Source: Herminiimonas sp.
GTDB taxonomy: Bacteria; Pseudomonadota; Gammaproteobacteria; Burkholderiales; Burkholderiaceae
Direction: 5' to 3'
NCBI GenBank assembly: GCA_014377155.1
Contig: JACMQD010000325.1
Coordinates: 1 to 11,245 of the forward strand
DNA length: 11,245 nucleotides
This document shows positions 1 to 7,777 of the stretch, one piece after another. The first letter of the stretch is position 1, and each line of letters begins with the position of its first letter. The notes under the pieces were generated by a model. The model saw nothing but the letters and a program-made list of their open reading frames with translations. It had not been told where the DNA came from and made no database searches. The position numbers and the translations under genes are program-made.

Positions 1-1
1 C

Positions 2-1669
2 CGTCGGCTCAATGGCACGCAGGGAGAATTCATCGGCATGGTCCTGGTCGGGATTTCCTGCGAATTCATTACCGACTTCTACAAGCGCATCAGCCTTGAC
101 GAGAATGCCTCGCTCAATCTGTACCGCCGTGATTTCGTGTTGCTGGCACGGTGGCCTCAAAGAGAGGACTTGCTTGGAAAAGCCAACCGGACCGGCACGA
201 CCTATCAAATCATCGAGCAGATGAAAAAGAAAAACGCCGTAGTGATCACGGATGCGCCACGCTTTGCGCGTGACAATCAAACCAGTTCGCGCATGGGCGC
301 TTCGCGACTGGTGGACAAATATCCGCTGATCGTCAACGTGACCATTAACGACGACGTGTACCTCGCCGGCTGGTACCAATCGGCTTCACTGATCGGGATG
401 GTCACCGCCGGCAGTATCTTGGCACTGCTAATTTCATCCTTTCTGCTGGTGCGAATTCTGCGACAACGCGAAACCGACCTCGACAGTTTGTTGATCCTCA
501 AACAGGAGGCGGAAGAGGCCAATCTCGCCAAGTCGAACTTTCTGGCGAATATGAGCCATGAAATTCGCACGCCGATGAATGCAATTCTTGGCATGTCTGG
601 CCTGATGCTGGAGACGCCACTCGACGCCGACCAGAAAGAATATGCGACTACCGTGCATGACGCCGGTCGCAATCTGCTCGTCATCATTGATGAAATTCTG
701 GACTTTTCGAAGATAGAATCCGGCCATCTGGAACTCGAACATGTCGTCTTCGATCCGCACCAGATCGTCGCCAACGTCGCTAATCTATATCGTGAGAGCG
801 CGCGCTTAAAGGGTCTGGCGCTCCATACCGATGTCGCCGGCGCTGTGCCATCCATGATCAAGGGCGATCCTGTGCGACTTGAGCAGGTACTCGCCAACCT
901 GATCGGCAATGCCATCAAGTTCACTGCGGCAGGCGAGGTGAGTATTGCCGTCACCGTCGACGAAACCACGAAGACACGACCCGGTTGGGTACGGCTGAAA
1001 TTTGCGGTGCGCGATACGGGCATCGGAATTGACGACGCATCGCAAAAAAAGCTGTTTCAGGCATTTACCCAAGCCGACAGTTCAATTACCCGAAAATACG
1101 GCGGCACCGGGCTGGGGCTGGCTATCAGCAAGGGCCTGGTTACAAGGATGAACGGCGGTGTCTCCATCGTCAGCACGCCGGGTGTTGGCTCGACCTTCAT
1201 GTTCGACATAAAATGCGAAATTGCCTTGGCACCGGTGGTGGCCGCGCCGTCGACGATAGCAGCGCCGGTGGTATCGCAAGCTGTGGAAAAGTCGATTGCC
1301 GTCCTGCTTGTCGAGGACGGTGAAGCCAACCGGCGGCTGGCGCAGATCCTGTTGAAGAAAATAGGATGTCAGGTTACCAGCGTCGTCAACGGCGTCGAAG
1401 CCGTCGACATCCTGCAACGCGATCGATTTGATCTGGTGCTGATGGACTGCATGATGCCGGAGATGGACGGATATGAAGCAACCCGTCAGTATCGTTTGTT
1501 CGAGGTAGCGCAGCAGAGAGCACGCTTGCCTATTATTGCACTGACCGCGAGCGCCACCACCGGCTATGAAGAGCGCTGCAAAGACGCGGGCATGGATGAC
1601 TATCTGGCAAAACCTTATACCCCTGATGCGCTGCGCGCAAAAATCGGGCAATGGATATCACTGGATTAA
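2..1669 (+). CDS. Hybrid sensor histidine kinase (dCache-TM-HisKA-HATPase-REC), 5' end outside window
   Basis: Inner-membrane hybrid kinase: it should sense a ligand outside the cytoplasm, autophosphorylate on His and pass the phosphate to its own receiver. The frame is open from base 2, so the start lies upstream; Met at base 38 is internal to the sensor. Counting from that Met: the end of a dCache-like sensor (1-115), one membrane segment (about 118-139), a short coiled coil and no HAMP domain (141-165), then HisKA with H174 in NMSHEIRTP. The ATPase domain has its N box around LIGNAIKF (288-295), G1 DTGIG (326-330) and G2 [10 protein letters not shown] (355-364). After a Pro/Ala-rich linker (396-416) the receiver has acidic E426/D427, phosphoacceptor D470, T503 and K525, so all key residues are present. 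No HPt domain follows, so a separate phosphotransfer protein is expected. It converges on the receiver gene with only 37 bases between stops. Signal unknown; family call firm. Confidence 0.95.
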   Translation, partial: RRLNGTQGEFIGMVLVGISCEFITDFYKRISLDENASLNLYRRDFVLLARWPQREDLLGKANRTGTTYQIIEQMKKKNAVVITDAPRFARDNQTSSRMGASRLVDKYPLIVNVTINDDVYLAGWYQSASLIGMVTAGSILALLISSFLLVRILRQRETDLDSLLILKQEAEEANLAKSNFLANMSHEIRTPMNAILGMSGLMLETPLDADQKEYATTVHDAGRNLLVIIDEILDFSKIESGHLELEHVVFDPHQIVANVANLYRESARLKGLALHTDVAGAVPSMIKGDPVRLEQVLANLIGNAIKFTAAGEVSIAVTVDETTKTRPGWVRLKFAVRDTGIGIDDASQKKLFQAFTQADSSITRKYGGTGLGLAISKGLVTRMNGGVSIVSTPGVGSTFMFDIKCEIALAPVVAAPSTIAAPVVSQAVEKSIAVLLVEDGEANRRLAQILLKKIGCQVTSVVNGVEAVDILQRDRFDLVLMDCMMPEMDGYEATRQYRLFEVAQQRARLPIIALTASATTGYEERCKDAGMDDYLAKPYTPDALRAKIGQWISLD

Positions 1670-1689
1670 AACATCAGCACCCGGGACAG

Positions 1690-1703
1690 GTCGCCGCAGC
1701 GAC
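1690..1703. terminator. Weak candidate bidirectional terminator hairpin
   Basis: A perfect 5-bp stem (GTCGC/GCGAC) with a 4-base CGCA loop lies in the 37 bases between the convergent stops of the hybrid kinase and the receiver gene. There is no T-run on either side, so intrinsic termination is only a possibility suggested by position. Confidence 0.2.
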
Positions 1704-1706
1704 TTG

Positions 1707-2114
1707 CTAGTCTGGCCGGACAGGTATCCCAGCCGACTGCGACAGTGTCTGCCCGATGCGTGCGACTGCTTCGCGCAACACCTTCGACAATGTAGCTGCG
1801 GTGAACGGCTTGATAATAAAGCCGGCCGCGCCCAGCGACAGACATTCCTTGACAGTGGCCATATCATTTTTGCCGGAGACCATCAGTACAATCGTTTTCG
1901 GGAGTTTTTGCACTACCTGTTTCAGTATGTCGATGCCGCTCAGGTCCGGCATTTCGATATCGAGACAGATGACCTGCGGTAGCAATTTAAGTGCCTGGTC
2001 CAAGCCCGCCTTGCCGGTGCTAATTTCGCCCACGACCGTATGGCCATCGCCGCTGAGGATCGTACGCAACAGCATGCGCGTCATTTCGTTGTCATCAATG
2101 ATTAATATATCCAC
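1707..2114 (-). CDS. Single-domain response regulator (CheY-like receiver)
   Basis: A 135-residue stand-alone receiver that accepts phosphate from a histidine kinase. It has no DNA-binding or enzymatic output domain, so it probably acts by protein contact or as a relay intermediate. Visible residues, numbered from the GTG start: acidic pair D7/D8, phosphoacceptor D52 in CLDIEMPD, S80 in the Thr/Ser switch position, and K102 in IKPF. I chose GTG at 2114 because the domain's first strand (DILIIDDNE) starts there, with a GGTGA Shine-Dalgarno-like run four bases upstream. The frame stays open to an ATG at 2231, but those 39 extra residues are not part of a receiver fold and have no good ribosome site. 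The gene converges on the hybrid kinase and is divergent from the GAF kinase at 2437; either could be its partner. Confidence 0.88.
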   Translation of the reverse strand: MDILIIDDNEMTRMLLRTILSGDGHTVVGEISTGKAGLDQALKLLPQVICLDIEMPDLSGIDILKQVVQKLPKTIVLMVSGKNDMATVKECLSLGAAGFIIKPFTAATLSKVLREAVARIGQTLSQSAGIPVRPD

Positions 2115-2142
2115 ATTATCACCACAAAAAATGCGCTCAAAA

Positions 2143-2373
2143 TCACTCCGAAGTAGGTAATTGAATTGCCAGAATGTGAGGGCGGAGTATCTCACGAAAG
2201 TGTTTGCTTGGGCCACGAAGCGGGTTGCCATTCGGTGTAATTGTGTCCCCCTTTAACAGAACGTACCGCTTATCCTTTCGACACATAACAAGCTGACAAC
2301 GACCTGTACGCGAAATGAACAAGTGCTGCCCTGTAATCGCGGCTGTCACCTCATGCATAGTGGTAAAATTCAC
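2143..2373 (-). CDS. Possible small hypothetical protein upstream of the receiver gene
   Basis: An open frame of 76 residues starting at GTG 2373, or 71 residues from ATG 2358, ends 28 bases before the receiver's GTG start and could be its operon partner. I do not recognise the family. The product is short, basic and soluble, with a Gly/Asn/Pro-rich centre (KGDTITPNGNPLRGP), and reads like a folded domain rather than a random translation. Against it: no Shine-Dalgarno sequence is evident, third-position GC looks lower than in neighbouring genes, and it overlaps the best promoter candidate for the GAF kinase. No function is proposed. Confidence 0.3.
   Translation of the reverse strand: MNFTTMHEVTAAITGQHLFISRTGRCQLVMCRKDKRYVLLKGDTITPNGNPLRGPSKHFREILRPHILAIQLPTSE
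2361..2369 (+). promoter_or_regulatory. Candidate extended -10 promoter for the GAF kinase
   Basis: TGGTAAAAT matches the extended -10 pattern (TG, one base, then five of six bases of TATAAT). Transcription would start about 60 bases before the ATG at 2437. No good -35 box is visible at 16-18 bases upstream, which extended -10 promoters can tolerate. The call rests on this single motif. Confidence 0.28.
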
Positions 2374-2436
2374 AATTGCTACGCGGATTTTTGTCTTGCC
2401 GGGGGCGTCCTATTCATTCAACCTCATTCGGAAAAC

Positions 2437-3705
2437 ATGCAAACTGTCGGGTTGGACATCCAGGCTGTTCAGGCCATCTCAGCGGTACCTACGATCATGC
2501 GTGTGATCGCGCAGTTGACTGGTTTGCGCTGGATTTGTGTCGCGCGCGTGACGTCGGATGCCTGGACGATGTGCGCTGTCCACGATGAGCTGGATATGGG
2601 CATTGCGCCAGGTGATGAGATCGCCATCGAGGACACTTTTTGCGACCGTGTCCGTAAATTCGGCGACTCGGTCGTCATCGATCATGCCAGCATCGACCCG
2701 GAGTTCCGTACTCATCCGACGCCGATAAAATTCGGCTTCGAGAGCTATTTTTCGATACCGGTACGGCGCGCAGACGGCACCTTCTTCGGCACGTTGTGCG
2801 GCTTCGATCCAAAGCCCGCCGAACTGCGCGATCGAAAAACGCTCGACACCCTTGAGCTTTTCGCAGAACTGTTGTCTGCGCAGGTCGACGTCGAGCTGCG
2901 TTTTGCCGATACCACGGAGGCACTGCATGAGGCTTCCCAGGCCACCGAGTTGCGTGAACAATTCATTGCCATCCTCGGCCATGACTTGCGTACACCGCTG
3001 TCATCCGTGCTCACAGGTTCGGAGCTTATTCGTGCCCGGACGAAGGACGACAAACTTGTTTCGGTTGCGATGCGCATGCAGCGAAGCGCCAAACGCATGG
3101 TGAGTCTGATCGACGATGTCATGGACTTCACGCGCGGCAAGCTGGGCGGCGGACTGCCGGTCGATTTGGTCGAGACCGACGATCTCGCCGAGGCCTTGCT
3201 GCATGTGGTCGCAGAAATCCAGGGCGGCTTTCCTGAGCGTTCGATCGTGGCGCACATCGCTTTCAACGGTCCGGTCTACTGTGATCAAAGGCGCGTCGCG
3301 CAGCTTTTATCGAATCTGCTGATTAACGCTATTGTGCATGGCCAGGCCGACATTCCCATCGTCGTGACGGGTTCGGGAGGGATCGGACGATTGCATCTGT
3401 CGGTATCCAACGGCGGCGTGCCGATTCCGCCGGATACGATCAACCGGCTGTTCCTGCCATTCTGGCGCGGCGAACGGACTACCAAGGCGAGTGGCTTGGG
3501 CCTGGGCTTATATATCGCTGCGCAGATCGCCAAGTCCCATCAGGCAACGCTCGAGGTCCACTCGGATGAGCAAGCAACGACCTTTGTCTTTTTAATCGAT
3601 CGACGAGTCGCCACGCGCATCGCGGGAGCGGGGAGTGTTGTCGTGCCGTTGCAACGAGCGCCGGGCGCGGTGAACCGGGCCGAATTTCCGCCGGTCCCGT
3701 CCTGA
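2437..3705 (+). CDS. GAF-domain sensor histidine kinase (cytoplasmic)
   Basis: A soluble 422-residue kinase: an N-terminal GAF sensor (about 15-152), a short helix, HisKA with phosphoacceptor H182 in ILGHDLRTPL, and a HATPase_c domain. The ATPase domain has an N box LLSNLLINAIVHG (N297), a variant G1 loop SNGGVPI, and G2 SGLGLGLYIA. The G1 variant lacks the usual DxGxG Asp; similar 'NGG' loops are familiar in this GAF-kinase group, so activity is still likely. No membrane segment is present, so the signal is cytoplasmic. The frame is open back to 2323, but the first 38 residues are Cys/His-rich and unlike the family, while MQTVGLDIQAVQ at 2437 fits a typical start; its ribosome site is weak. 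A low-complexity tail of about 30 residues follows the ATPase domain. The divergent receiver is a plausible partner (inference). It converges on the diguanylate cyclase, 89 bases between stops. Confidence 0.92.
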   Translation: MQTVGLDIQAVQAISAVPTIMRVIAQLTGLRWICVARVTSDAWTMCAVHDELDMGIAPGDEIAIEDTFCDRVRKFGDSVVIDHASIDPEFRTHPTPIKFGFESYFSIPVRRADGTFFGTLCGFDPKPAELRDRKTLDTLELFAELLSAQVDVELRFADTTEALHEASQATELREQFIAILGHDLRTPLSSVLTGSELIRARTKDDKLVSVAMRMQRSAKRMVSLIDDVMDFTRGKLGGGLPVDLVETDDLAEALLHVVAEIQGGFPERSIVAHIAFNGPVYCDQRRVAQLLSNLLINAIVHGQADIPIVVTGSGGIGRLHLSVSNGGVPIPPDTINRLFLPFWRGERTTKASGLGLGLYIAAQIAKSHQATLEVHSDEQATTFVFLIDRRVATRIAGAGSVVVPLQRAPGAVNRAEFPPVPS

Positions 3706-3794
3706 GCACACCGCTGGTTTGCCATTTCCGGACCGGATGCGTGAATCGACACGTCGGATTGTCGAGCGAACATCGGCAATCGCCGGCGCATCAT

Positions 3795-5705
3795 TTAACC
3801 GTCGCGCGGCAAATGAAGCTCGAAGCCATTTTTGCCCGCGCGTTTGGTGCGATACAACGCCCCGTCGGCTTTTTTAAGTAGTGCGTCGGGGCCGTCGCTT
3901 TCGTCCGACGTAGCGACCCCGACGCTGGTCGTGACGATTCTGAGGTGCCCTTCAATGTCGAAGGGCTGTCGCATTATCTGAATGATTTTCTCGGCGGTGC
4001 GCCGGGCTTCATCGGCATCATCGAGGCCTTCCAGCACGATCACGAATTCGTCTCCGGCCAGTCGCGCAACCAGGTCGGCTTCCCGTACGCTGTCCTGCAG
4101 GCGCGCGCCGAACTGACGTAGAACTTCGTCGCCTGCTGCGTGCCCCAGCGTATCGTTAATCGATTTGAAATCATCGATATCCAGATAGAGGCAACCGACC
4201 TGCAGGCCGCCTCGCCGGGCGCGCGTAAAAGCCTCACCCAATCGGTCATACAGCTGATTTCGATTGGGTAGCCCGGTCAGGCTGTCGACGCGTGTCATTT
4301 GCACGAGCCGGGCCTGGGCAAGCTTCATGTCGGTGATGTCCGTGGCCATGGTATAAAAGCCGACCACCCGGCCATCGACATCGAAATCCGGTGTGTACTG
4401 GAATTTCAGGTGGCGCTCGACGCCTTCTACGGAGATGGCACGCTCGAAGGAAACCTGCTTCCCGCTTAATACGGCGGCGACTTCGTCTTTGAGCGAAAAA
4501 TACAGCTTGTCGCCGAAGATTTCCCGCATCGTTCGTCCATGCATCGCCGGTGCCGTCGTGCCAAAAACCTCATGGTAGTAAGAGTTATGGAAAACGTATC
4601 GTTCGCTGGTATCGATATAGGAAACGAGCGCCGGCAAGCTGTCCGCAACCATGCGTAAGCGTTTTTCACCACGTAACAGATCGTCTCGTAACGACAGAAG
4701 ATTCTGGTTCAGATTTTTATGGTCGGTATCGCTTCTTTCCAGATTACGAAAGCTGCTCAGCGCAAATCGACCGCTGAAAATCATTACTGCCAGAATAACG
4801 GCGAACCCAATTGCGGCAGCGGCCACGTCCTCCTGTATCCCATCTGTCCACGATTCGCTCGCAATCCCCACCGATACCGCAAGGGGAAGAGGATCAAGTC
4901 TTTGAAATGAATAAATCCTTTGCTGGCCGTCGATCACGCTTTTGGCTTCGTAACTGCCCACCGGCATCGCTTTGACGTAACGATAGAATGCCGTTTCAGT
5001 GATGTTCGTTGCGAACGATTTTGTGAAAAGCGGTTGCCGAGCAATGATCTTGCCCTCCGTGTGGATGAGCGTGATGGACAGGTTCGGCTGGAACAAGGCT
5101 TTTTTAAAAACTCCTGCAAATACGCTGGCATCTATCGGCGCCACGACGATGCCGATAAACTTTCCGTTAGAGGTAACTACCCGTCGGCTGAGAAAGAACA
5201 ACGGCCTTTTCGATATTCGACCGATTTCAGGGCCGCTGACAATCAGTCCGCGGTCGCTGCCATCGAGATGCGCCTTGAAGTAGGGCCGGTCGGCAAAAGA
5301 GATGCCCTGGATCGGCAAACTGTTCGACGACGTCACGCCGATGCCCTGGGCGTCGATAAAAACCGTCCAGAAATGATCATCCGGCGCACCGCCCGCCGGC
5401 GCGAGAATTCCCCTGATCGCCTCCCAGGAGGGCGTTGTTTCAACTGCCAGTTCGGCAATGGCTTCGGTGACATGGACGAGCGTTAAATCGACTACCGCAA
5501 TTTGACTAACGACATGCGCGCCCATGGCTTGGGAAAAACTCTTGGTTTGCTCGAGCGCCATGTTGTGATCGCTTTGATACCCCGAGTAGATTTTCCAGCA
5601 CACCAACGCAAACAATAGTGCAACGAGCGAGCCGAAACCCAACAATAGCCGCAGCCGAAAGATAGCGTAGGACGTACGGTGCAAGGATGCAAGTGGAGTA
5701 GTCAT
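3795..5705 (-). CDS. Membrane diguanylate cyclase (dCache-PAS-GGDEF)
   Basis: A 636-residue enzyme that should make cyclic di-GMP from two GTP at the inner membrane. Layout: TM1 (about 17-39), periplasmic dCache sensor (40-290), TM2 (295-312), helical linker, PAS (345-458, ending in ATDIT), GGDEF (470-630). The signature loop is AGDEF (550-554), a common variant normally compatible with activity. Metal and substrate residues D509, N517 and D526 are in place. The product-inhibition I-site RxxD is intact (R541-D544, five residues before the loop), so feedback control is expected. There is no EAL or HD-GYP phosphodiesterase domain. The start at 5705 gives a proper N-terminal membrane signal; the ribosome site is poor. 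It lies 76 bases after the acyl-CoA dehydrogenase on the same strand, so cotranscription with the acid-catabolism genes is possible. The ligand is unknown. Confidence 0.95.
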   Translation of the reverse strand: MTTPLASLHRTSYAIFRLRLLLGFGSLVALLFALVCWKIYSGYQSDHNMALEQTKSFSQAMGAHVVSQIAVVDLTLVHVTEAIAELAVETTPSWEAIRGILAPAGGAPDDHFWTVFIDAQGIGVTSSNSLPIQGISFADRPYFKAHLDGSDRGLIVSGPEIGRISKRPLFFLSRRVVTSNGKFIGIVVAPIDASVFAGVFKKALFQPNLSITLIHTEGKIIARQPLFTKSFATNITETAFYRYVKAMPVGSYEAKSVIDGQQRIYSFQRLDPLPLAVSVGIASESWTDGIQEDVAAAAIGFAVILAVMIFSGRFALSSFRNLERSDTDHKNLNQNLLSLRDDLLRGEKRLRMVADSLPALVSYIDTSERYVFHNSYYHEVFGTTAPAMHGRTMREIFGDKLYFSLKDEVAAVLSGKQVSFERAISVEGVERHLKFQYTPDFDVDGRVVGFYTMATDITDMKLAQARLVQMTRVDSLTGLPNRNQLYDRLGEAFTRARRGGLQVGCLYLDIDDFKSINDTLGHAAGDEVLRQFGARLQDSVREADLVARLAGDEFVIVLEGLDDADEARRTAEKIIQIMRQPFDIEGHLRIVTTSVGVATSDESDGPDALLKKADGALYRTKRAGKNGFELHLPRDG

Positions 5706-5781
5706 CTCGTTGCGATTTCCATCATTGAGGGGCCAGACCGCAGCCAGGAAGGCGATACCCCTAGAACTACGCTGACGAAGT

Positions 5782-7584
5782 CTAGAATTGTTCTTCCATT
5801 AAGCCTAACACACCGGCGCTGCCATCGATGATCGCCGTGCGCAGGCCGGACGCCTGCGACAGGATATGGTCCGCGAAAAAACGTGCAGTGGAAATTTTCG
5901 CTTGATAGAATGCGACGTCGTCACTTCCGGCGTCCAGCTTTTGTTGCGCAATCACGGCCGCCCGCGCCATCTGCCAGCCACCGAGAACAATGCCTGCTAA
6001 TTTGAGGTAGAGCACACTGCCCGAAAAAACCGCCTTGATATCGGATCGGGTATTGGCAACAACATAGGCGACCACGGCCTCCAGTGCAGCACTGCCTTCG
6101 GCTAGCTGACGCAAGATCGCGCTGAAGTCGGCGCCGTGGGTACTGCGTTGCAGCTCGGTCAGTTGGGCTTCGGCTGCACGCACTTGTGCAATGAAGCTGC
6201 GGGCAGTGGCGCCGCTATCGCGCACTGTTTTGCGGCCGATCAGGTCGTTCGCCTGGATTGCCGTCGTGCCTTCGTAAATGGTTAGTATTTTCGCATCGCG
6301 GTAGTGCTGGGCGGCACCGGTTTCTTCAATGAATCCCATGCCGCCGTGGACCTGGACGCCGTCGCGCGTGACGTCTTGCGACATTTCGGTCGACCAGCCT
6401 TTGATGACCGGCACCAGATACTCGTACATTGCCAGATTCGTTGCGCGCGTCGCCGCGTCGGGGTGATGATGGGCAATGTCGCTGATGCCGGCGCCGACAT
6501 AGGCCAGTGCGCGCGCCGCTTCGGTCTGGGCACGCATCGACATCAGCATGCGGCGAACATCGGGATGATGAATGATGGTCACCGGGCCAGCGGACCCGGT
6601 AAGGTCGCGCGACTGTGCGCGATCCTTGGCGAAAGCGACGGCTTTCTGATAGGACCTGTCGGCCACGGCGACGCCTTGCAGTCCGACGCCGAAACGTGCT
6701 GCGTTCATCATGATGAACATGATTTCGAGTCCGCGATTTTCTTTACCGACCAGCGTGCCGATCGCGCCGCCTCTGTCACCGAATTGCAATACGGCTGTCG
6801 GACTCGCCTTGATGCCGAGCTTGTGTTCGATCGATACGCATTCCACATCGTTGCGTGTGCCGATCGTGCCATCGGTATCGATCAGGAATTTCGGTACGAT
6901 GAACAATGAAATACCTTTTACGCCTTCGGGCGCATCGGGTGTACGCGCCAGTACTAGGTGGACAATGTTTTCCGCCATGTCGTGGTCGCCGTAGGTGATG
7001 TAGACCTTGGTGCCGAATAGTGCGAACGTGCCATCGGGTTGCGGCACAGCGCGGGTTCGCACAGCTGCCAGGTCCGAGCCTGCTTGTGGTTCGGTCAGAT
7101 TCATCGTGCCGGTCCATTTGCCGGAGACGAGCGGCTCGAGAAAAGTGGCTTTTTGCGACTCGCTGCCGGCGATCAGCAGCGCTTCGATGGCACCATCGGT
7201 CAGTAGTGCGACAAGGCCGAACGACAAACTTGCGGCATTGAGCATTTCGATGCACGGTGTCGCTACCAGCTTGGGCAAACCCTGACCACCGAAACCGACC
7301 GGATGCTGCACGCCTTGCCATCCGGCTTCGCCGAACGCTTTGAACGCTTCCTTGAAACCGGTCGAGGTCGTAACATTGCCGTCGAGCCAACTGCTCGGCG
7401 CTTGGTCACTTGGACCGTTCAAGGGCGCCACGACGCCGCTACAAAATTTCGCATTTTCTTCCAGTACGGCTTCGAGCGTCTCAGCGGTGGCGTCTTCGCA
7501 ACCTGGCAAAGTGTTGACGAGATGCAGGGCTGTCAATTCGTTCAGGACGAAAAGCATGTCTTTGAGGGGCGCGGTGTAGCTCAT
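5782..7584 (-). CDS. Acyl-CoA dehydrogenase, long DmdC-like type
   Basis: A 600-residue FAD flavoenzyme that removes hydrogens from the alpha and beta carbons of an acyl-CoA, giving the 2-enoyl-CoA and passing electrons to ETF. In order: helical N-domain (1-155), beta-barrel domain opening with the signature MNLTEPQAGSDL (161-172), C-terminal helical domain with the RDAKILTIYEGT block, and an extra C-terminal domain (about 465-600) typical of the 590-600 residue class. E438 in IYEGT is the expected catalytic base, close to the position described for DmdC (3-methylmercaptopropionyl-CoA dehydrogenase). Many relatives act on ordinary short or medium acyl-CoAs, so the DMSP pathway should not be assumed. 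The start at 7584 is supported by GGAG eight bases upstream (7593-7596). It lies 193 bases after the acyl-CoA synthetase on the same strand, which would supply its substrate. Family secure; substrate unknown. Confidence 0.95.
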   Translation of the reverse strand: MSYTAPLKDMLFVLNELTALHLVNTLPGCEDATAETLEAVLEENAKFCSGVVAPLNGPSDQAPSSWLDGNVTTSTGFKEAFKAFGEAGWQGVQHPVGFGGQGLPKLVATPCIEMLNAASLSFGLVALLTDGAIEALLIAGSESQKATFLEPLVSGKWTGTMNLTEPQAGSDLAAVRTRAVPQPDGTFALFGTKVYITYGDHDMAENIVHLVLARTPDAPEGVKGISLFIVPKFLIDTDGTIGTRNDVECVSIEHKLGIKASPTAVLQFGDRGGAIGTLVGKENRGLEIMFIMMNAARFGVGLQGVAVADRSYQKAVAFAKDRAQSRDLTGSAGPVTIIHHPDVRRMLMSMRAQTEAARALAYVGAGISDIAHHHPDAATRATNLAMYEYLVPVIKGWSTEMSQDVTRDGVQVHGGMGFIEETGAAQHYRDAKILTIYEGTTAIQANDLIGRKTVRDSGATARSFIAQVRAAEAQLTELQRSTHGADFSAILRQLAEGSAALEAVVAYVVANTRSDIKAVFSGSVLYLKLAGIVLGGWQMARAAVIAQQKLDAGSDDVAFYQAKISTARFFADHILSQASGLRTAIIDGSAGVLGLMEEQF

Positions 7585-7592
7585 TATTCATT

Positions 7593-7596
7593 CTCC
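7593..7596 (-). promoter_or_regulatory. Shine-Dalgarno site of the acyl-CoA dehydrogenase
   Basis: GGAG on the minus strand, eight bases before the ATG at 7584. It fixes the dehydrogenase start and shows that this gene can be translated independently of the upstream synthetase. Confidence 0.7.
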
Positions 7597-7675
7597 AAAT
7601 GGCAAGTCGCGTGGGTGCGGTGCTTCGTGAAGCTGGTGGCGGGCGGCGCGGCTTGAGAACCAATTAAAATTCGAC

Positions 7676-7732
7676 GGTCGGGTTACGCGCACTCGGTGCG
7701 CGAACGATCGTTGTCGATAGCACCACCCGACC
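7676..7732. repeat. Nested inverted repeat between synthetase and dehydrogenase genes
   Basis: An outer 8-bp perfect inverted repeat (GGTCGGGT at 7676-7683, ACCCGACC at 7725-7732) encloses a 7-bp hairpin with a 3-base loop (CGCGCAC/GTGCGCG, 7686-7702) and a 10-base palindrome AACGATCGTT (7703-7712). In the minus-strand transcript it would form a multi-armed structure in the leader between the synthetase stop (7778) and the dehydrogenase ATG (7584). An AT-rich stretch with four Ts follows a few bases downstream on that strand, so it could be an attenuator or partial terminator, an mRNA processing or stability element, or an operator. The repeats are seen directly; the role is inference. Confidence 0.6.
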
Positions 7733-7777
7733 TTTGTCCAGCATGATCTGCGAGACGGTAACCGTTGGGGTCTGCCT

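Larger units (their letters stand above)
2115..2436. other. 322-base divergent region between receiver and GAF-kinase genes
   Basis: This stretch separates the minus-strand receiver from the plus-strand GAF kinase and should carry promoters for both. Besides the possible small minus-strand ORF (2143-2373) and an extended -10 candidate at 2361-2369, I see no RNA gene, long inverted repeat or clear operator. It is more AT-rich than the flanking genes, as expected for a regulatory region. Confidence 0.5.

Noticed and set aside
277..1023. 248-residue minus-strand ORF across the hybrid kinase
   Set aside because: Antisense to the HisKA/HATPase coding region; no recognisable motif, Ser/Arg-rich mirror translation.
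2323..2436. Upstream extension of the GAF kinase to the ATG at 2323
   Set aside because: The 38 extra residues are Cys/His-rich and unlike this kinase family, whereas the sequence from 2437 fits the usual N-terminus and leaves room for a promoter.
3774..3785. Small hairpin CGGC/GCCG between the convergent GAF kinase and diguanylate cyclase
   Set aside because: Only four base pairs and no T-run on either strand; not enough to call a terminator.
4920..5486. 188-residue plus-strand ORF
   Set aside because: Antisense to the dCache domain of the diguanylate cyclase; no domain and an Arg/Asp-rich composition.
6304..6909. 201-residue plus-strand ORF, and a 204-residue minus-strand ORF at 6776-7390
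   Set aside because: Both overlap the acyl-CoA dehydrogenase, which has its signature motifs and catalytic Glu in its own frame; neither alternative shows any domain.
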